Positions 9,319-17,548 of a stretch of DNA of 64,000 nt are shown here, piece by piece (the first letter of the stretch is position 1; every line of letters begins with the position of its first letter). The position numbers and the translations under genes were made by a program. The DNA is taken from positions 43,156 to 107,155 of the forward strand of contig NZ_MLYR01000030.1 in the NCBI RefSeq assembly GCF_001866655.1, written 5' to 3'. This DNA comes from Bacillus sp. MUM 116 (GTDB taxonomy: Bacteria; Bacillota; Bacilli; Bacillales; Cytobacillaceae). Under the pieces are notes generated by a model. That model had not been told where the DNA came from. It made no database searches and was given only the letters and a program-made list of their open reading frames with translations.

Positions 9319-9468
9319 TTAAAAGTCATTGTAAATATACGATCCGGCACTTGAATCATTGAATCCGTACATGAAAAACAGTAAAAGAAGGATGATCAGG
9401 TAATAAATAAAGTTGCTGACCCACCGTACCTTTCCACGATAAAAAAAATCTTTTAATTTATCAATCAT
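9319..9468 (-). CDS. dltX: DltX, small teichoic acid D-alanylation protein
   Basis: A 49-aa ORF at the head of the dlt operon. It has a basic N-terminus (MIDKLKDFFYRGKVRWV), one transmembrane helix (about 19-34, NFIYYLIILLLLFFMY) and the C-terminal signature YIYNDF. DltX family members place this C-terminal motif outside the membrane, where it can serve as the D-alanyl acceptor and donor. The ATG at 9468 has only a modest GGGGT before it. The upstream 9469-9700 region should hold the operon promoter, but no convincing SigA or ECF (SigX-type) promoter could be fixed by eye. Confidence 0.9.
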   Translation of the reverse strand: MIDKLKDFFYRGKVRWVSNFIYYLIILLLLFFMYGFNDSSAGSYIYNDF

Positions 9469-9702
9469 ACTATTTACCCCGCGTTTGTATTTGTCAATAA
9501 TGTGAACGGCTTAGATCTGAAATGAATTTTTTTAAAAAAAATAAAGCGTTTTGTTTAAGAATGTTTTTGTAAATATTGGCCCTATTTCGTCGATAGGTTC
9601 TGATTTGATTGACGTTTTAATCATAATCCCCATCGTATTTTCTTGCATTAAAATTAAATGAGAGCACTATTAATTTTTTATTATGCATCTATAAAAACAT
9701 TG

Positions 9703-9735
9703 AAATAGCCGGCGCAATTTCGCACCGGCTAATTT
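9703..9735 (-). terminator. terminator downstream of the M42 peptidase
   Basis: Stem TAGCCGG (9706-9712) / CCGGCTA (9725-9731), followed on the minus strand by a T-containing stretch. It lies about 55 bases past the peptidase stop and before the dlt control region. The rest of 9469-9787 is AT-rich and shows no ORF. Confidence 0.6.
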
Positions 9736-9787
9736 ATTTTAATTCTTTAGTACTTTTTTTGCAACCCATACTTTTCCAATAAGTTTC

Positions 9788-10837
9788 CTATTGAACCAAT
9801 TTTGATTGTACATAGTGGTATAAGAGCTTTGCCGTTGCTTCAATCGATGATTGATGGGTCCGTTCAAATGCATGGGACGAATCGATCCCGGGACCGACTA
9901 AACCATGGACAATGTCATGCCCGGCACGAATCGCTGCTGAGGCATCGGATCCATAGTATGGGTATATATCAAGCCTGTAGGAAATTTTATTTTCTTCAGC
10001 AAGGCGGACTAAATTTTTTCTCAGTTCATAATGATAAGGACCACTGGCATCCTTCACACAAATAGATACGGTGTATTCATCGGTAGATTGGCCATCACCC
10101 ATTGCCCCCATATCAACGGCTAAATATTCCACGGTTTCCGGTGTGATATTAGAATTGCCGCCATAGCCGATTTCTTCGTTATTGGAAATAAGGAAATGGG
10201 TCGTGTATGGCAAGCTGATATTTTCGTTTTTTATTTGCTTAATTAATTGCAGGAGAATTCCGACACTTGCCTTATCATCTAAATGCCTCGATTTAATAAA
10301 ACCGCTTGGAGTGATTTCGACTCGTGGGTCAAAGGAAACAAAATCCCCGACTTCGATTCCAAGGGCACGAATATCTTCTGCATTATGTACTTTTTCATCA
10401 ATACGAACTTCCATGTTCTCCTGATTGCGCTCAAGCTTACCTGCATCCTTATAAACATGCACCGATGTTTGATGCATCAAGATGGTACCGGTGTATTTTT
10501 TTCCGTTGCTCGTTTCAATCTGACAGTATTCGCCTTCGATGGAATTGTACTTGAATCCGCCAATTAGGTCGATTCGCAGTCTGCCGTTTGCTTTAATTTC
10601 TTTCACCATTGCTCCAAGCGTATCGACATGAGCCGTTAACATTCGGTGACGGTTTGCATCTTTCCCCGGAATGGTCGCAATCAATCCGCCTTTACGATTT
10701 CTTTTTGTTTCCACCTTTAACTCAGAGAGGAAATGTTCGACAAATGTAATAACATCATGGGTATTTCCAGACGGACTTGGAATCGAAACAAGTTCAGTAA
10801 TTAATTTCATTGTTTCTTCTGTATTTGCATATGACAA
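9788..10837 (-). CDS. M42 family metallopeptidase (deblocking aminopeptidase / glutamyl aminopeptidase type)
   Basis: A 349-aa cytoplasmic zinc or cobalt aminopeptidase of the TET/FrvX family. Metal and catalytic motifs in order are TAHVDTLG, SRHLDDKASV, NNEEIGYGGN and VDMGAMGDG, with a late histidine in AFERTH. Length is normal. The start is TTG at 10837, supported by AAAGGAG seven bases upstream. It is a single-gene unit. Bacillus homologues include YhfE, YsdC and YtoP; which one is orthologous cannot be settled here. The physiological substrate is probably peptides released during protein turnover. Confidence 0.9.
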   Translation of the reverse strand: MSYANTEETMKLITELVSIPSPSGNTHDVITFVEHFLSELKVETKRNRKGGLIATIPGKDANRHRMLTAHVDTLGAMVKEIKANGRLRIDLIGGFKYNSIEGEYCQIETSNGKKYTGTILMHQTSVHVYKDAGKLERNQENMEVRIDEKVHNAEDIRALGIEVGDFVSFDPRVEITPSGFIKSRHLDDKASVGILLQLIKQIKNENISLPYTTHFLISNNEEIGYGGNSNITPETVEYLAVDMGAMGDGQSTDEYTVSICVKDASGPYHYELRKNLVRLAEENKISYRLDIYPYYGSDASAAIRAGHDIVHGLVGPGIDSSHAFERTHQSSIEATAKLLYHYVQSKLVQ

Positions 10838-11062
10838 GGCGATTCTCCTTTCAAAATCATTCTTTTTTATTATACAACTAATTAATTTTGAGATAACAAA
10901 AATCGTATTTCCGGCAACTTTTTTTAGCTTCCTGCATAGGTTAACAGTAATGAATTTTTGTTTTTTAGGATAAAACAGAGAAAAATTGGGTATAACTGGA
11001 ACAATTTTTAAAGTAAGGGGAAATTTAAAATTAGCGATTTACAAACTGGCGGAGGGAGAAAA

Positions 11063-11374
11063 ATGACCAGATTAGAACTATATCATGCCAAACCGAAGCA
11101 ATCTTCACGAAAAGGTCCACTCTTTTTCATTCTTGCTTGTATCATTTTAACTGTAGGTTTTTTTGTCTTTCGTTATTTATATTTTAGCACGATTCGCATT
11201 GAGGCACCGGCTGAGGATTACGGGAAAAAGGTTGTCATCCAGCTTCCAAATGGTCAAAAGCTGTATACGTATGAAAATTTAATTATCGAAAAAGATGGGA
11301 AAAAATATTATAAAGGGGAGCGCAATACGATTGATGTAACAGGAGGCAAGGTCGATTATAATAATTGGAAATAA
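11063..11374 (+). CDS. hypothetical single-pass membrane protein, 103 aa
   Basis: The ATG follows a strong GGCGGAGGGAG. The protein has a basic N-terminus, one transmembrane helix (about 21-43, LFFILACIILTVGFFVFRYL) and a small extracytoplasmic domain with a beta-rich look (KKVVIQLPNGQKLYTYENL). No known family was recognised. It is monocistronic and followed by a terminator at 11406-11442. Confidence 0.8.
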   Translation: MTRLELYHAKPKQSSRKGPLFFILACIILTVGFFVFRYLYFSTIRIEAPAEDYGKKVVIQLPNGQKLYTYENLIIEKDGKKYYKGERNTIDVTGGKVDYNNWK

Positions 11375-11405
11375 TAATAGATATGAAACTATAGTAAGAT
11401 TAAAG

Positions 11406-11442
11406 AAATGCGTACGAGAAAAACTCGCACGCATTTTATTTT
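11406..11442 (+). terminator. Rho-independent terminator
   Basis: Stem AAATGCGTACGAG / CTCGCACGCATTT (one mismatch) followed by a T-rich tail. Confidence 0.8.
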
Positions 11443-11513
11443 TATACCAGTTTTTTACGGCGGTTTAAGGGAATAATTCAAATAGGCGTTTTTGATTTAT
11501 AGGGGAGATTGAG

Positions 11514-12221
11514 TTGGAAACTATTTTTCGTATCTTAATTGTTTTATTTGCAGGATATGTATTATTAAGGGTGACAGGAAAAAAGGCAGTCTCCCAAATG
11601 CATACTTTCGATTTATTGTATATCTTTGTGCTTACCAATATCATCAGTACGCCAGTAGAGGACAGTCATCTGGGAAAAGCGATTATTTATGGTGTCATAA
11701 CAGCCTTTTTTTATAAAATTTTTACCCGGTTATCGTTACATAATAAATTAAGATGGATTTTAAATGAAAGTCCTACTGTGTTGATTCGAAATGGTGATAT
11801 TGATCGAAAAGGGCTAAAAAAGGTGCGAATGCCGGTTAATGAACTATTGTCGCACTTAAGAGTTCAAGGATATACAGATACACGAAATATTGCTCTTGCT
11901 GTCATGGAAGAAACAGGAAGCATAAGTGTTATTCCTAAATCAAAATACCGACCCGTTCAGACGAATGATTTAAATATAACGGTGAAGAGAGAATACATCC
12001 CGATTCCACTTATTATGGATGGTCAAATCATTTATCATAATTTAAAATATCTAAAGCTGGATCAAGATTGGCTTATGAACGAGGTTAAAAAGATAGGTGA
12101 AAAAGTAGAAAATATCATTCTGGCCACTTTTTTAGACAATGGAAAGTTATTTATAGATAATAATGAAGTAAAGCACCATAAAAATGATCCATATTTCTAC
12201 AAGCCTGGGGAAGATAATTAA
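11514..12221 (+). CDS. DUF421 / YetF-family membrane protein
   Basis: A 235-aa protein with three N-terminal helices (about 3-80, containing the family-typical RVTGKKAVSQMHTFDLLY) and a cytoplasmic YetF domain (about 85-225). The start is TTG at 11514 behind AGGGGAGA. DUF421 proteins are common in spore formers; several are expressed late in sporulation, but the biochemical role is unknown. The next gene begins 35 bases later with no terminator between, so they probably form an operon. Confidence 0.88.
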   Translation: METIFRILIVLFAGYVLLRVTGKKAVSQMHTFDLLYIFVLTNIISTPVEDSHLGKAIIYGVITAFFYKIFTRLSLHNKLRWILNESPTVLIRNGDIDRKGLKKVRMPVNELLSHLRVQGYTDTRNIALAVMEETGSISVIPKSKYRPVQTNDLNITVKREYIPIPLIMDGQIIYHNLKYLKLDQDWLMNEVKKIGEKVENIILATFLDNGKLFIDNNEVKHHKNDPYFYKPGEDN

Positions 12222-12255
12222 ATTCAGTAAACGAACTACAAAAGGGGGATTATTG

Positions 12256-13011
12256 ATGAAACAAACCAAATTAGACTCAAAAGCTCTTTCAATTTTAGAA
12301 AATAAAATTCAATTGATTAAAACGGAAAAAGGGGCCCTATACTTAGTCGGACCTATTCGTCTTCCAGTTAATTTGTTTGGAGAAACCGTGGTGTTTAAGT
12401 GGTATTGCTGGTTAAACTGCAGTGAGGTAACAGAGGATTTTGAAAGGATAATTGAAAAATTATCTTCTGTTAACTTAGCTGAATTTCAACAATCGAGTGT
12501 TTTGGTCTTTGGGGATTTTGAGTATGCCGATGATGCAATTATTCGATTACATTCAATTTGTCACACTGGTGATATTTTTGGAAGTAAAAGATGTGATTGT
12601 GGCTTCCAATTAAAACAATCGATGAAAATGATTGTCGACCATGGAAATGGCGCACTATTTTATTTGGCGAACCATGAAGGGCGTGGAATTGGCTTATTCA
12701 GCAAGGCGATGGCCTATATCCTACAAGAAAATGGCTATGATACTGTAGATGCAAATCAAGCTCTTGGGTTTGTCGATGATTCAAGAAACTATAGTGATGC
12801 CATTCAAGTTCTCAAAGCATTAAGAAAGAAACCGGTAACCTTAATAACCAATAATCCGAAAAAATTAAATGCGTTAAAAAATGCCGGCCTGCCTGTTTCG
12901 GAAAGAAAACCATTATGGGGGGATGTTTCCGAATTTAACGAAAAATACTTGGAAACGAAAATAAATCGCTCCGGTCATATAAAAGACCAAGGGACTTGTC
13001 CGAATGATTAA
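12256..13011 (+). CDS. stand-alone GTP cyclohydrolase II-like protein (RibA superfamily)
   Basis: GTP cyclohydrolase II opens the GTP imidazole ring and releases formate. The zinc-binding and catalytic segment RLHSICHTGDIFGSKRCDCG carries the three cysteine ligands. HEGRGIGLFSKAMAY, NGYDTVDANQALGF and LITNNPKKLNAL match the conserved core. The start at 12256 has AAAGGGGG before it; a longer frame from 12184 has no such signal. In E. coli RibA the catalytic loop reads YLRQEGRGIGL; here it is YLANHEGRGIGL, one residue longer and lacking the arginine. No RibB domain and no rib genes are nearby, whereas Bacillus riboflavin synthesis normally uses a RibBA fusion. It may act outside riboflavin synthesis. 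Confidence 0.85.
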   Translation: MKQTKLDSKALSILENKIQLIKTEKGALYLVGPIRLPVNLFGETVVFKWYCWLNCSEVTEDFERIIEKLSSVNLAEFQQSSVLVFGDFEYADDAIIRLHSICHTGDIFGSKRCDCGFQLKQSMKMIVDHGNGALFYLANHEGRGIGLFSKAMAYILQENGYDTVDANQALGFVDDSRNYSDAIQVLKALRKKPVTLITNNPKKLNALKNAGLPVSERKPLWGDVSEFNEKYLETKINRSGHIKDQGTCPND

Positions 13012-13136
13012 CAATGAAATTTAGATTTAATATACAAATGTGGGTTTTTTAGATGGAATTTATTTTTCTATCATGATATCCATTAATCAACCTTAGGGAA
13101 CATGCCTTTCACCTTCAAGTTTATCCAGCAAAAAAA

Positions 13137-13173
13137 CCCTTATATACAAATCCGTGAAATTTGTATATAAGGG
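13137..13173 (-). terminator. perfect 15-bp hairpin, terminator in minus orientation
   Basis: CCCTTATATACAAAT (13137-13151) is perfectly complementary to 13159-13173 across a 7-base loop. A run of A lies on its left, which reads as a T-run on the minus strand, so it would stop minus-strand transcription. No intact minus-strand gene precedes it; only the short remnant at 13202-13270 does. The surrounding 13012-13310 sequence holds no other ORF. Confidence 0.6.
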
Positions 13174-13201
13174 AATCTTAAATAAACTGAAATTTAATGA
13201 T

Positions 13202-13270
13202 TCAGAGTAATACTGCCTCTCTAGCTGCCTCAATTCTTTTTCTAGTTATCTCAGACGGATTTCCAACATT
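13202..13270 (-). pseudogene. 22-codon remnant resembling the start of a TetR-type HTH
   Basis: Between two in-frame stops the minus strand reads NPSEITRKRIEAAREAVLL. The RKRIEAAREAVLL part resembles helix 1 of TetR-family regulators. It has no start codon and no ribosome binding site. The minus-strand terminator at 13137-13173 follows 29 bases later. Together these suggest the leftover of a deleted gene, but chance similarity cannot be excluded. Confidence 0.2.
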
Positions 13271-13311
13271 CTACCGGTGCATTAAATTGTAAAAAAATTA
13301 AAAACCTCTAA

Positions 13312-13370
13312 TTGACAATCGTTATCAATGGAAATACAATAGTTATAGGTGAAATTGAAATTCATTATCA
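13312..13370 (+). promoter_or_regulatory. SigA promoter with two Fur boxes upstream of efeU
   Basis: TTGACA at 13312-13317 and TACAAT at 13335-13340 are separated by 17 bp. The sequence 13313-13327 (TGACAATCGTTATCA) fits the 7-1-7 Fur box TGATAAT-N-ATTATCA and overlaps the -35. A second box, TGAAATTCATTATCA, lies at 13356-13370 just past the expected start site. Iron-loaded Fur bound here would block the promoter, so the iron-uptake genes downstream should be induced by iron limitation. Confidence 0.85.
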
Positions 13371-13397
13371 ATTAGATTACTTTAAAGGGGTATCCAT

Positions 13398-14900
13398 ATG
13401 TTCAAAAATCTATTACTCAAATTATCTATCCTTCTATTAATATTCGGATTTGGAATACATAATCCAGTATCAGCCGCTGGGAATTCCAGTGAGGATATAA
13501 AGAGGGCTGAAGTATCTATTGATCAAGCAATCGATTTTGCTTCTAAAGGAGATCTTGAAAAAGCAAAAAAATCATATGATCAATTTAATAAGTCCTGGAG
13601 AGAAATTGAAGAAGGAATTAAAGCTGAATCAGCTACTGCTTACCGAGATATTGAATCGAATATGGGGCAAGCAGTCTATGCCTTTACCCTTAAGAAACAG
13701 GATCAAGTTTTACAAGCTTTAAATGGGTTAAAGGAAGTTAACCAAAAATTTGCTAGTGGTGGGTACCCGAAAGAATCAGGTTTTAAGAAAGACGATATTT
13801 CATTAGAGGATTTTATCCTGCTTCTTCAAGAAACAAAAAAGGAAGTTAATAAGCAAAATCGAACAGAAGCACTAGCAAGTATCAAAAAGGCAAGAAGCAG
13901 CTGGTTAAGTGTAGAGGGTGTAGTGGTTGCCCAGTCTGCCAAAGTTTACAGTGATTCAGAAAGAGATTTAGTTACTATTCAAGCCATGTTATCAGCTAAT
14001 CCACCTAATTATAAGCAAGCTGAAAAGACAATTAATAACATGGTAAAATACCTTACTCCTTTGGCTGAAAAATCTAGCTATACTTATTGGGATGCTGCGA
14101 TGATTCTTATCCGTGAAGGTTTGGAGGCATTACTCGTCGTAATTGCACTTATGTCTTTTGTGAAAAAATCTGCTGAGGGAAAGGGAAAAGGATGGATTTG
14201 GACTGGGGTATTATCAGGTCTGGGCGTTAGTGTGATTCTTGCTCTTATTGTAAAATTTGTGATCTCATCTGGAGCGTTTGGAGATAATAATGCTCTTATC
14301 GCTGGATGGACAGGTGTTTTTGCGGCAGTAATGCTGCTTTATATGAGTTATTGGCTTCACAGTCAGTCCAACATCGCTGATTGGAATCGTTATATTCGTG
14401 AAAAAAGTCAAACTGCATTAACAACGGGTAAACTTGTTTCGTTAGGGGTACTTGCCTTTCTTGCAGTATTTCGGGAAGGAACGGAAACAGTATTGTTTTA
14501 TATCGGTATGGCAAGCCAAATAAAACTTTCTGCATTACTATTAGGTTTTCTTCTGGGAGCAGCAATTCTTGGAATCTTAGCCTATTTAATGGTATTTGTT
14601 GGACTGAAATTACCACTTCGTCCATTCTTTATGGTTTCTAGCATAATTGTATTTTACCTTTGTATTAAGTTTACAGGAATGGGGATACACAGTCTTCAAT
14701 TAGCAGGATTCGTTCCAACGACAAATTCTCAAAGCATCCCAAGTATTGATTTTTTTGCATTATATCCATCTTGGGAAAGTACAATTCCACAAATAATTCT
14801 TGTCCTAGGTGCAATAATTATACTTTTATCAAAAAGGTTTAAAAACAAAAATCTAATTGCGGTGAACAAAACTAACAATGAAAGCGGGAAATTATCATGA
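13398..14900 (+). CDS. efeU: FTR1-family iron permease with fused extracytoplasmic domain
   Basis: A 500-aa high-affinity iron transporter. It has a signal peptide (1-26, ending VSAA), an extracytoplasmic helical region (about 30-225) made of two related segments, and a seven-helix FTR1 domain (about 230-480). The two REXXE iron-binding motifs are REGLE at 239-243 and REGTE at 359-363. ATG is preceded by AAAGGGG. The N-terminal extension is the arrangement of the B. subtilis YwbL type. It overlaps the next lipoprotein gene by four bases. Two Fur boxes lie upstream. No EfeB-type peroxidase gene follows. Confidence 0.93.
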   Translation: MFKNLLLKLSILLLIFGFGIHNPVSAAGNSSEDIKRAEVSIDQAIDFASKGDLEKAKKSYDQFNKSWREIEEGIKAESATAYRDIESNMGQAVYAFTLKKQDQVLQALNGLKEVNQKFASGGYPKESGFKKDDISLEDFILLLQETKKEVNKQNRTEALASIKKARSSWLSVEGVVVAQSAKVYSDSERDLVTIQAMLSANPPNYKQAEKTINNMVKYLTPLAEKSSYTYWDAAMILIREGLEALLVVIALMSFVKKSAEGKGKGWIWTGVLSGLGVSVILALIVKFVISSGAFGDNNALIAGWTGVFAAVMLLYMSYWLHSQSNIADWNRYIREKSQTALTTGKLVSLGVLAFLAVFREGTETVLFYIGMASQIKLSALLLGFLLGAAILGILAYLMVFVGLKLPLRPFFMVSSIIVFYLCIKFTGMGIHSLQLAGFVPTTNSQSIPSIDFFALYPSWESTIPQIILVLGAIIILLSKRFKNKNLIAVNKTNNESGKLS

Positions 14901-15271
14901 GAAAAGTAACATCAATGGTTTTAGCAATCGGTCTTGGAAGTGCATTAGTATTAGCAGGTTGTAATTCAACTGAAAATAAAGTTTCTGATGGTGTAAATAA
15001 AATGTTGGATACAACAGGACAGCTGTCAAAAGCAATTAAAAGTGGTGATCAGGCAAAAGTGAAAGAACTTGGCCCAAAATTAGAAGATCATTGGGCTACA
15101 TTTGAAGATGATGTGAAAAAAGAGGACAAAGAACTTTACCAAAAAGTCGAAAAATATCTTGACCCAACCATTGCTGGTTCAGAAGCAGCTGCAATTGATA
15201 AAGAGGTGTTAGGAAAATTAAATGATCAACTAACTGATGCCTTAAAAGAATTAGAGAATAAAACAAAATAA
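14897..15271 (+). CDS. small EfeO-like lipoprotein
   Basis: A 124-aa secreted lipoprotein with lipobox LVLAGC (Cys at about 22) and a helical, lysine- and glutamate-rich body. Its segment HWATFEDDVKKEDKELYQKVE echoes the SWREIEEGIKAESATAYRDIE repeat in the extracytoplasmic part of the preceding permease, so it is probably a detached single copy of the same iron-capture helix bundle. It is translationally coupled to efeU (ATGA overlap). A full EfeO is far larger; this protein lacks both the cupredoxin and the M75 domain. A terminator follows directly. Confidence 0.75.
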   Translation: MRKVTSMVLAIGLGSALVLAGCNSTENKVSDGVNKMLDTTGQLSKAIKSGDQAKVKELGPKLEDHWATFEDDVKKEDKELYQKVEKYLDPTIAGSEAAAIDKEVLGKLNDQLTDALKELENKTK

Positions 15272-15278
15272 TGAATAA

Positions 15279-15316
15279 AAAAACACCAACTTTATCAGAA
15301 AAAAGTTGGTGTTTTA
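15279..15316 (+). terminator. Rho-independent terminator after the iron operon
   Basis: Stem AAACACCAAC / GTTGGTGTTT with an A-rich loop, followed by T residues. Confidence 0.8.
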
Positions 15317-15360
15317 ATATAATTCCCAGATTTTCGTTTTTACCAATGTTTTTCCTTTCT

Positions 15361-15398
15361 TATTTAAACCACCCTTTCTTATTTAAACCACCCTTTCT
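15361..15398. repeat. 19-bp tandem duplication at the 3' end of corA
   Basis: TATTTAAACCACCCTTTCT occurs twice back to back (15361-15379 and 15380-15398), and a third, 18-bp variant follows inside the gene. The corA stop codon (15379-15381) lies at the junction, so slippage here changes the C-terminus (...WFKKKGWFK). Confidence 0.85.
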
Positions 15399-16329
15399 TT
15401 TTAAACCATATATACATTCCTAAACTAATGAAAAACATTAAGGCAATTGTAGCAAAGTACCCATATTTCCAAGACAATTCCGGCATATAGTGAAAGTTCA
15501 TGCCGTAGAGACCGACAATGAAAGTGATTGGCATAAAAATAGTGGTGATGACTGTCAGTACTTTCATGACATGGTTCGTTTGGTGCGAATTGATTGAAAT
15601 ATAGCTGTCCCGGATGTCCGTTGTCAGCTCGCGACTTGCTTCAATCATTTCCGATAATTTAAGCAAATGGTCATAAATATCGTTAAAATAGGCAATTCTT
15701 CCTTCAATACTGGTTAACCGCTGTGAATTAAGAATCCGGTATAATAGATCCCTCATTGGTGTAATCGTATGCCGGAGCGAGAGCAGGTCATGTCTGGCAT
15801 CGAATAAATCCTCTAGCAATGCCTCCATCGAACGTCTATTTGAGTTTTCGTCAATTTCATTTAAGGTATCTTCGATTTGATATACCAGCGGGAAATAATT
15901 ATCGACCATTTTATCGAGCACATTATAAAACACATGAGCCGGGTCCCACTTTTTTACATCTTTACCTAAGCTAAGACGGTTCCAGGCATCATTAATTTCA
16001 TATGACGGGTTGTGATGAAAGGTTACAATATAGTGCTTACTGAGAAAAAAATCCACCTCTTCCCGTTTAATTGTCGCGGGATTTAATGCCTGTGTGACAA
16101 AAAAGGCATAATCATCATAATAGTCAAGTTTTGGCCGCTGTAGTGTATGAATACAATCCTCTATTGCTAGGGGATGAAAAGCTAGAGGTTCCCTCAGCAA
16201 TTCTATTTCTTCCTTAATTGGCTCCTGAAAATCAATCCAATACCAGCGAAACTCACCCTTCACTAGTTTAGAAATTTCCACATCTTTGATTAACTCATAT
16301 TTTTGATTCACTGCAATTGTTCTGATCAT
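15379..16329 (-). CDS. corA: CorA-family magnesium/cobalt transporter
   Basis: A 316-aa channel-forming divalent cation transporter. It has a large cytoplasmic domain (about 1-250) followed by two C-terminal helices. The selectivity motif YGMNF with the MPE loop (FHYMPELSW) sits between them. Length is normal. The ATG at 16329 has AAGGAG upstream. The C-terminus ends in a basic, repetitive stretch generated by the local tandem duplication. No magnesium riboswitch is seen upstream. Confidence 0.93.
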   Translation of the reverse strand: MIRTIAVNQKYELIKDVEISKLVKGEFRWYWIDFQEPIKEEIELLREPLAFHPLAIEDCIHTLQRPKLDYYDDYAFFVTQALNPATIKREEVDFFLSKHYIVTFHHNPSYEINDAWNRLSLGKDVKKWDPAHVFYNVLDKMVDNYFPLVYQIEDTLNEIDENSNRRSMEALLEDLFDARHDLLSLRHTITPMRDLLYRILNSQRLTSIEGRIAYFNDIYDHLLKLSEMIEASRELTTDIRDSYISINSHQTNHVMKVLTVITTIFMPITFIVGLYGMNFHYMPELSWKYGYFATIALMFFISLGMYIWFKKKGWFK

Positions 16330-16659
16330 AATAACTCCTTATCAACAATCAAATTCCATAAATCAACTATAAATGAATTAGATGAAAAAAAAAGGTAATA
16401 AATACTTATTTAAAGAATCAGGGTCATTTTAATATCTTGACAATATCGTGAAAACTTATCCTATGAATTCAAAAAAGTCTTTAAAAATCGATTTCGGAAT
16501 AAAATTCCATTTTTTAAGGAAGTTTAAAAGGAAAGAAGTGGAACGAGAGGGAGTAAAATGAGTTTAATCGAATTGAAATGATTAAAGAATCATTAAAAGG
16601 AAAAGTTATGTTTATCATAAATATAGAAAAGGTAAAATGTGGATATTAAACATACACTC

Positions 16660-16881
16660 CAAAAGGGATTAAGTTAACACCAAGGTTCAAATTTCCGATA
16701 CAGGGTTAATCGAATAGGTGGAGGAAATTGTGAAAAGAATTTAGCAGATCATACGCATGTTGAAATCTATTTGGGCAACAACCAATTCATCAATGCTTCC
16801 ACATCAGCAGGGGTTACGAAGAAATTTTCATTTTGGTTTATACTAATTATTGGTACAGGTGGGTTAATCCTATTACAATAA
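16660..16881 (+). pseudogene. decayed NlpC/P60 endopeptidase gene
   Basis: In one frame 16747-16812 reads DHTHVEIYLGNNQFINASTS, which matches the histidine-containing core of NlpC/P60 cell-wall peptidases (usual form HVGIYLGNNxFIHAS). Upstream, in another frame near 16660-16715, TYTPKGIKLTPRFKFPIQG resembles the segment after the catalytic cysteine (...YKKxGIxLPRTSxxQ...G). Stops and frame changes separate the two, and the second piece runs into a hydrophobic tail ending at 16879-16881. No intact start was found. The rest of 16330-16660 contains a TTGACA (16437-16442) but no other ORF. Confidence 0.5.
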
Positions 16882-16921
16882 TAAATGAATATTAAACAAT
16901 GATCCTAATGGAGAGAAATCG

Positions 16922-17548
16922 ATGGTAAAAAGAATTGGCAGTATTTGTGTTTTTATTTTAATTATTTTGGCCGGGTACCTGCAAAAGGATGAACTTGTCT
17001 ATTTAATTAAACAAGGCGGCAATGTAGCGATTTTTATCAGCATACTTTTAGTTGCGATTTGTGTATTTTTTCCGCTGATTCCATTTCCAGTTTTAGCGGG
17101 AATGATTGGAGCCATATTTGGGATAACCCAGGGAATGTTTGTATCATTAATAGGTGCCATGTCTGGAACAATGGTATTCTTTTTTATCACCAGGTATGGT
17201 TTTAGGGATTATGCCCGGGAAAAACTTTCAAAATATCCAAAGGTTCAGGAATATGAGGAATTCCTGAACCGTAATTCCTTCCTTGCCATTCTAGCCAGCC
17301 GACTAGTTCCAATTATTCCTGCACCGGTTGTGAATATTATTTGCGGTCTTAGTAAGGTAAAATGGTTCATATTTTTTATAGCCTCTACCATTGGAAAAAT
17401 CCCGAATATTTTGCTTTTGTCGTTTGTAGGTGCAACACTAAGCAGTAACAAACTATTATCTCTTGGTTTATATGGCTTATATATTTTAATTATTTTCCTG
17501 ATCAATTTTATCATTATTTACCGCAAGAAATCTAAGTCAATTAAATAA
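16922..17548 (+). CDS. TVP38/TMEM64 (DedA-like) membrane protein
   Basis: A 208-aa protein with about six hydrophobic segments and the SNARE-associated/VTT domain. Family features visible are the proline-rich re-entrant region FFPLIPFPVLAGMIGAIFG, the SRLVPIIPAPVVNIICG loop and the preceding FLNRNSF. Bacillus relatives include YtxB and YdjX-type proteins; some VTT proteins scramble or recycle lipid carriers. ATG is preceded by GGAGAGAAATCG. It converges with and overlaps the next gene by eight bases. Confidence 0.88.
   Translation: MVKRIGSICVFILIILAGYLQKDELVYLIKQGGNVAIFISILLVAICVFFPLIPFPVLAGMIGAIFGITQGMFVSLIGAMSGTMVFFFITRYGFRDYAREKLSKYPKVQEYEEFLNRNSFLAILASRLVPIIPAPVVNIICGLSKVKWFIFFIASTIGKIPNILLLSFVGATLSSNKLLSLGLYGLYILIIFLINFIIIYRKKSKSIK

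Noticed and set aside
9469..9700. Possible SigX/ECF promoter for the dlt operon (AAAACG ... CGAC)
   Set aside because: The spacing between the -35-like and -10-like parts is about 21 bases, too long for an ECF promoter.
13012..13310. FMN or other riboswitch near the GTP cyclohydrolase gene
   Set aside because: No conserved riboswitch boxes were seen, and the perfect hairpin is oriented as a minus-strand terminator.
14296..14625. Antisense ORF of 109 codons inside efeU
   Set aside because: It lies opposite a well-supported transporter, has no ribosome site and shows no protein-like features.
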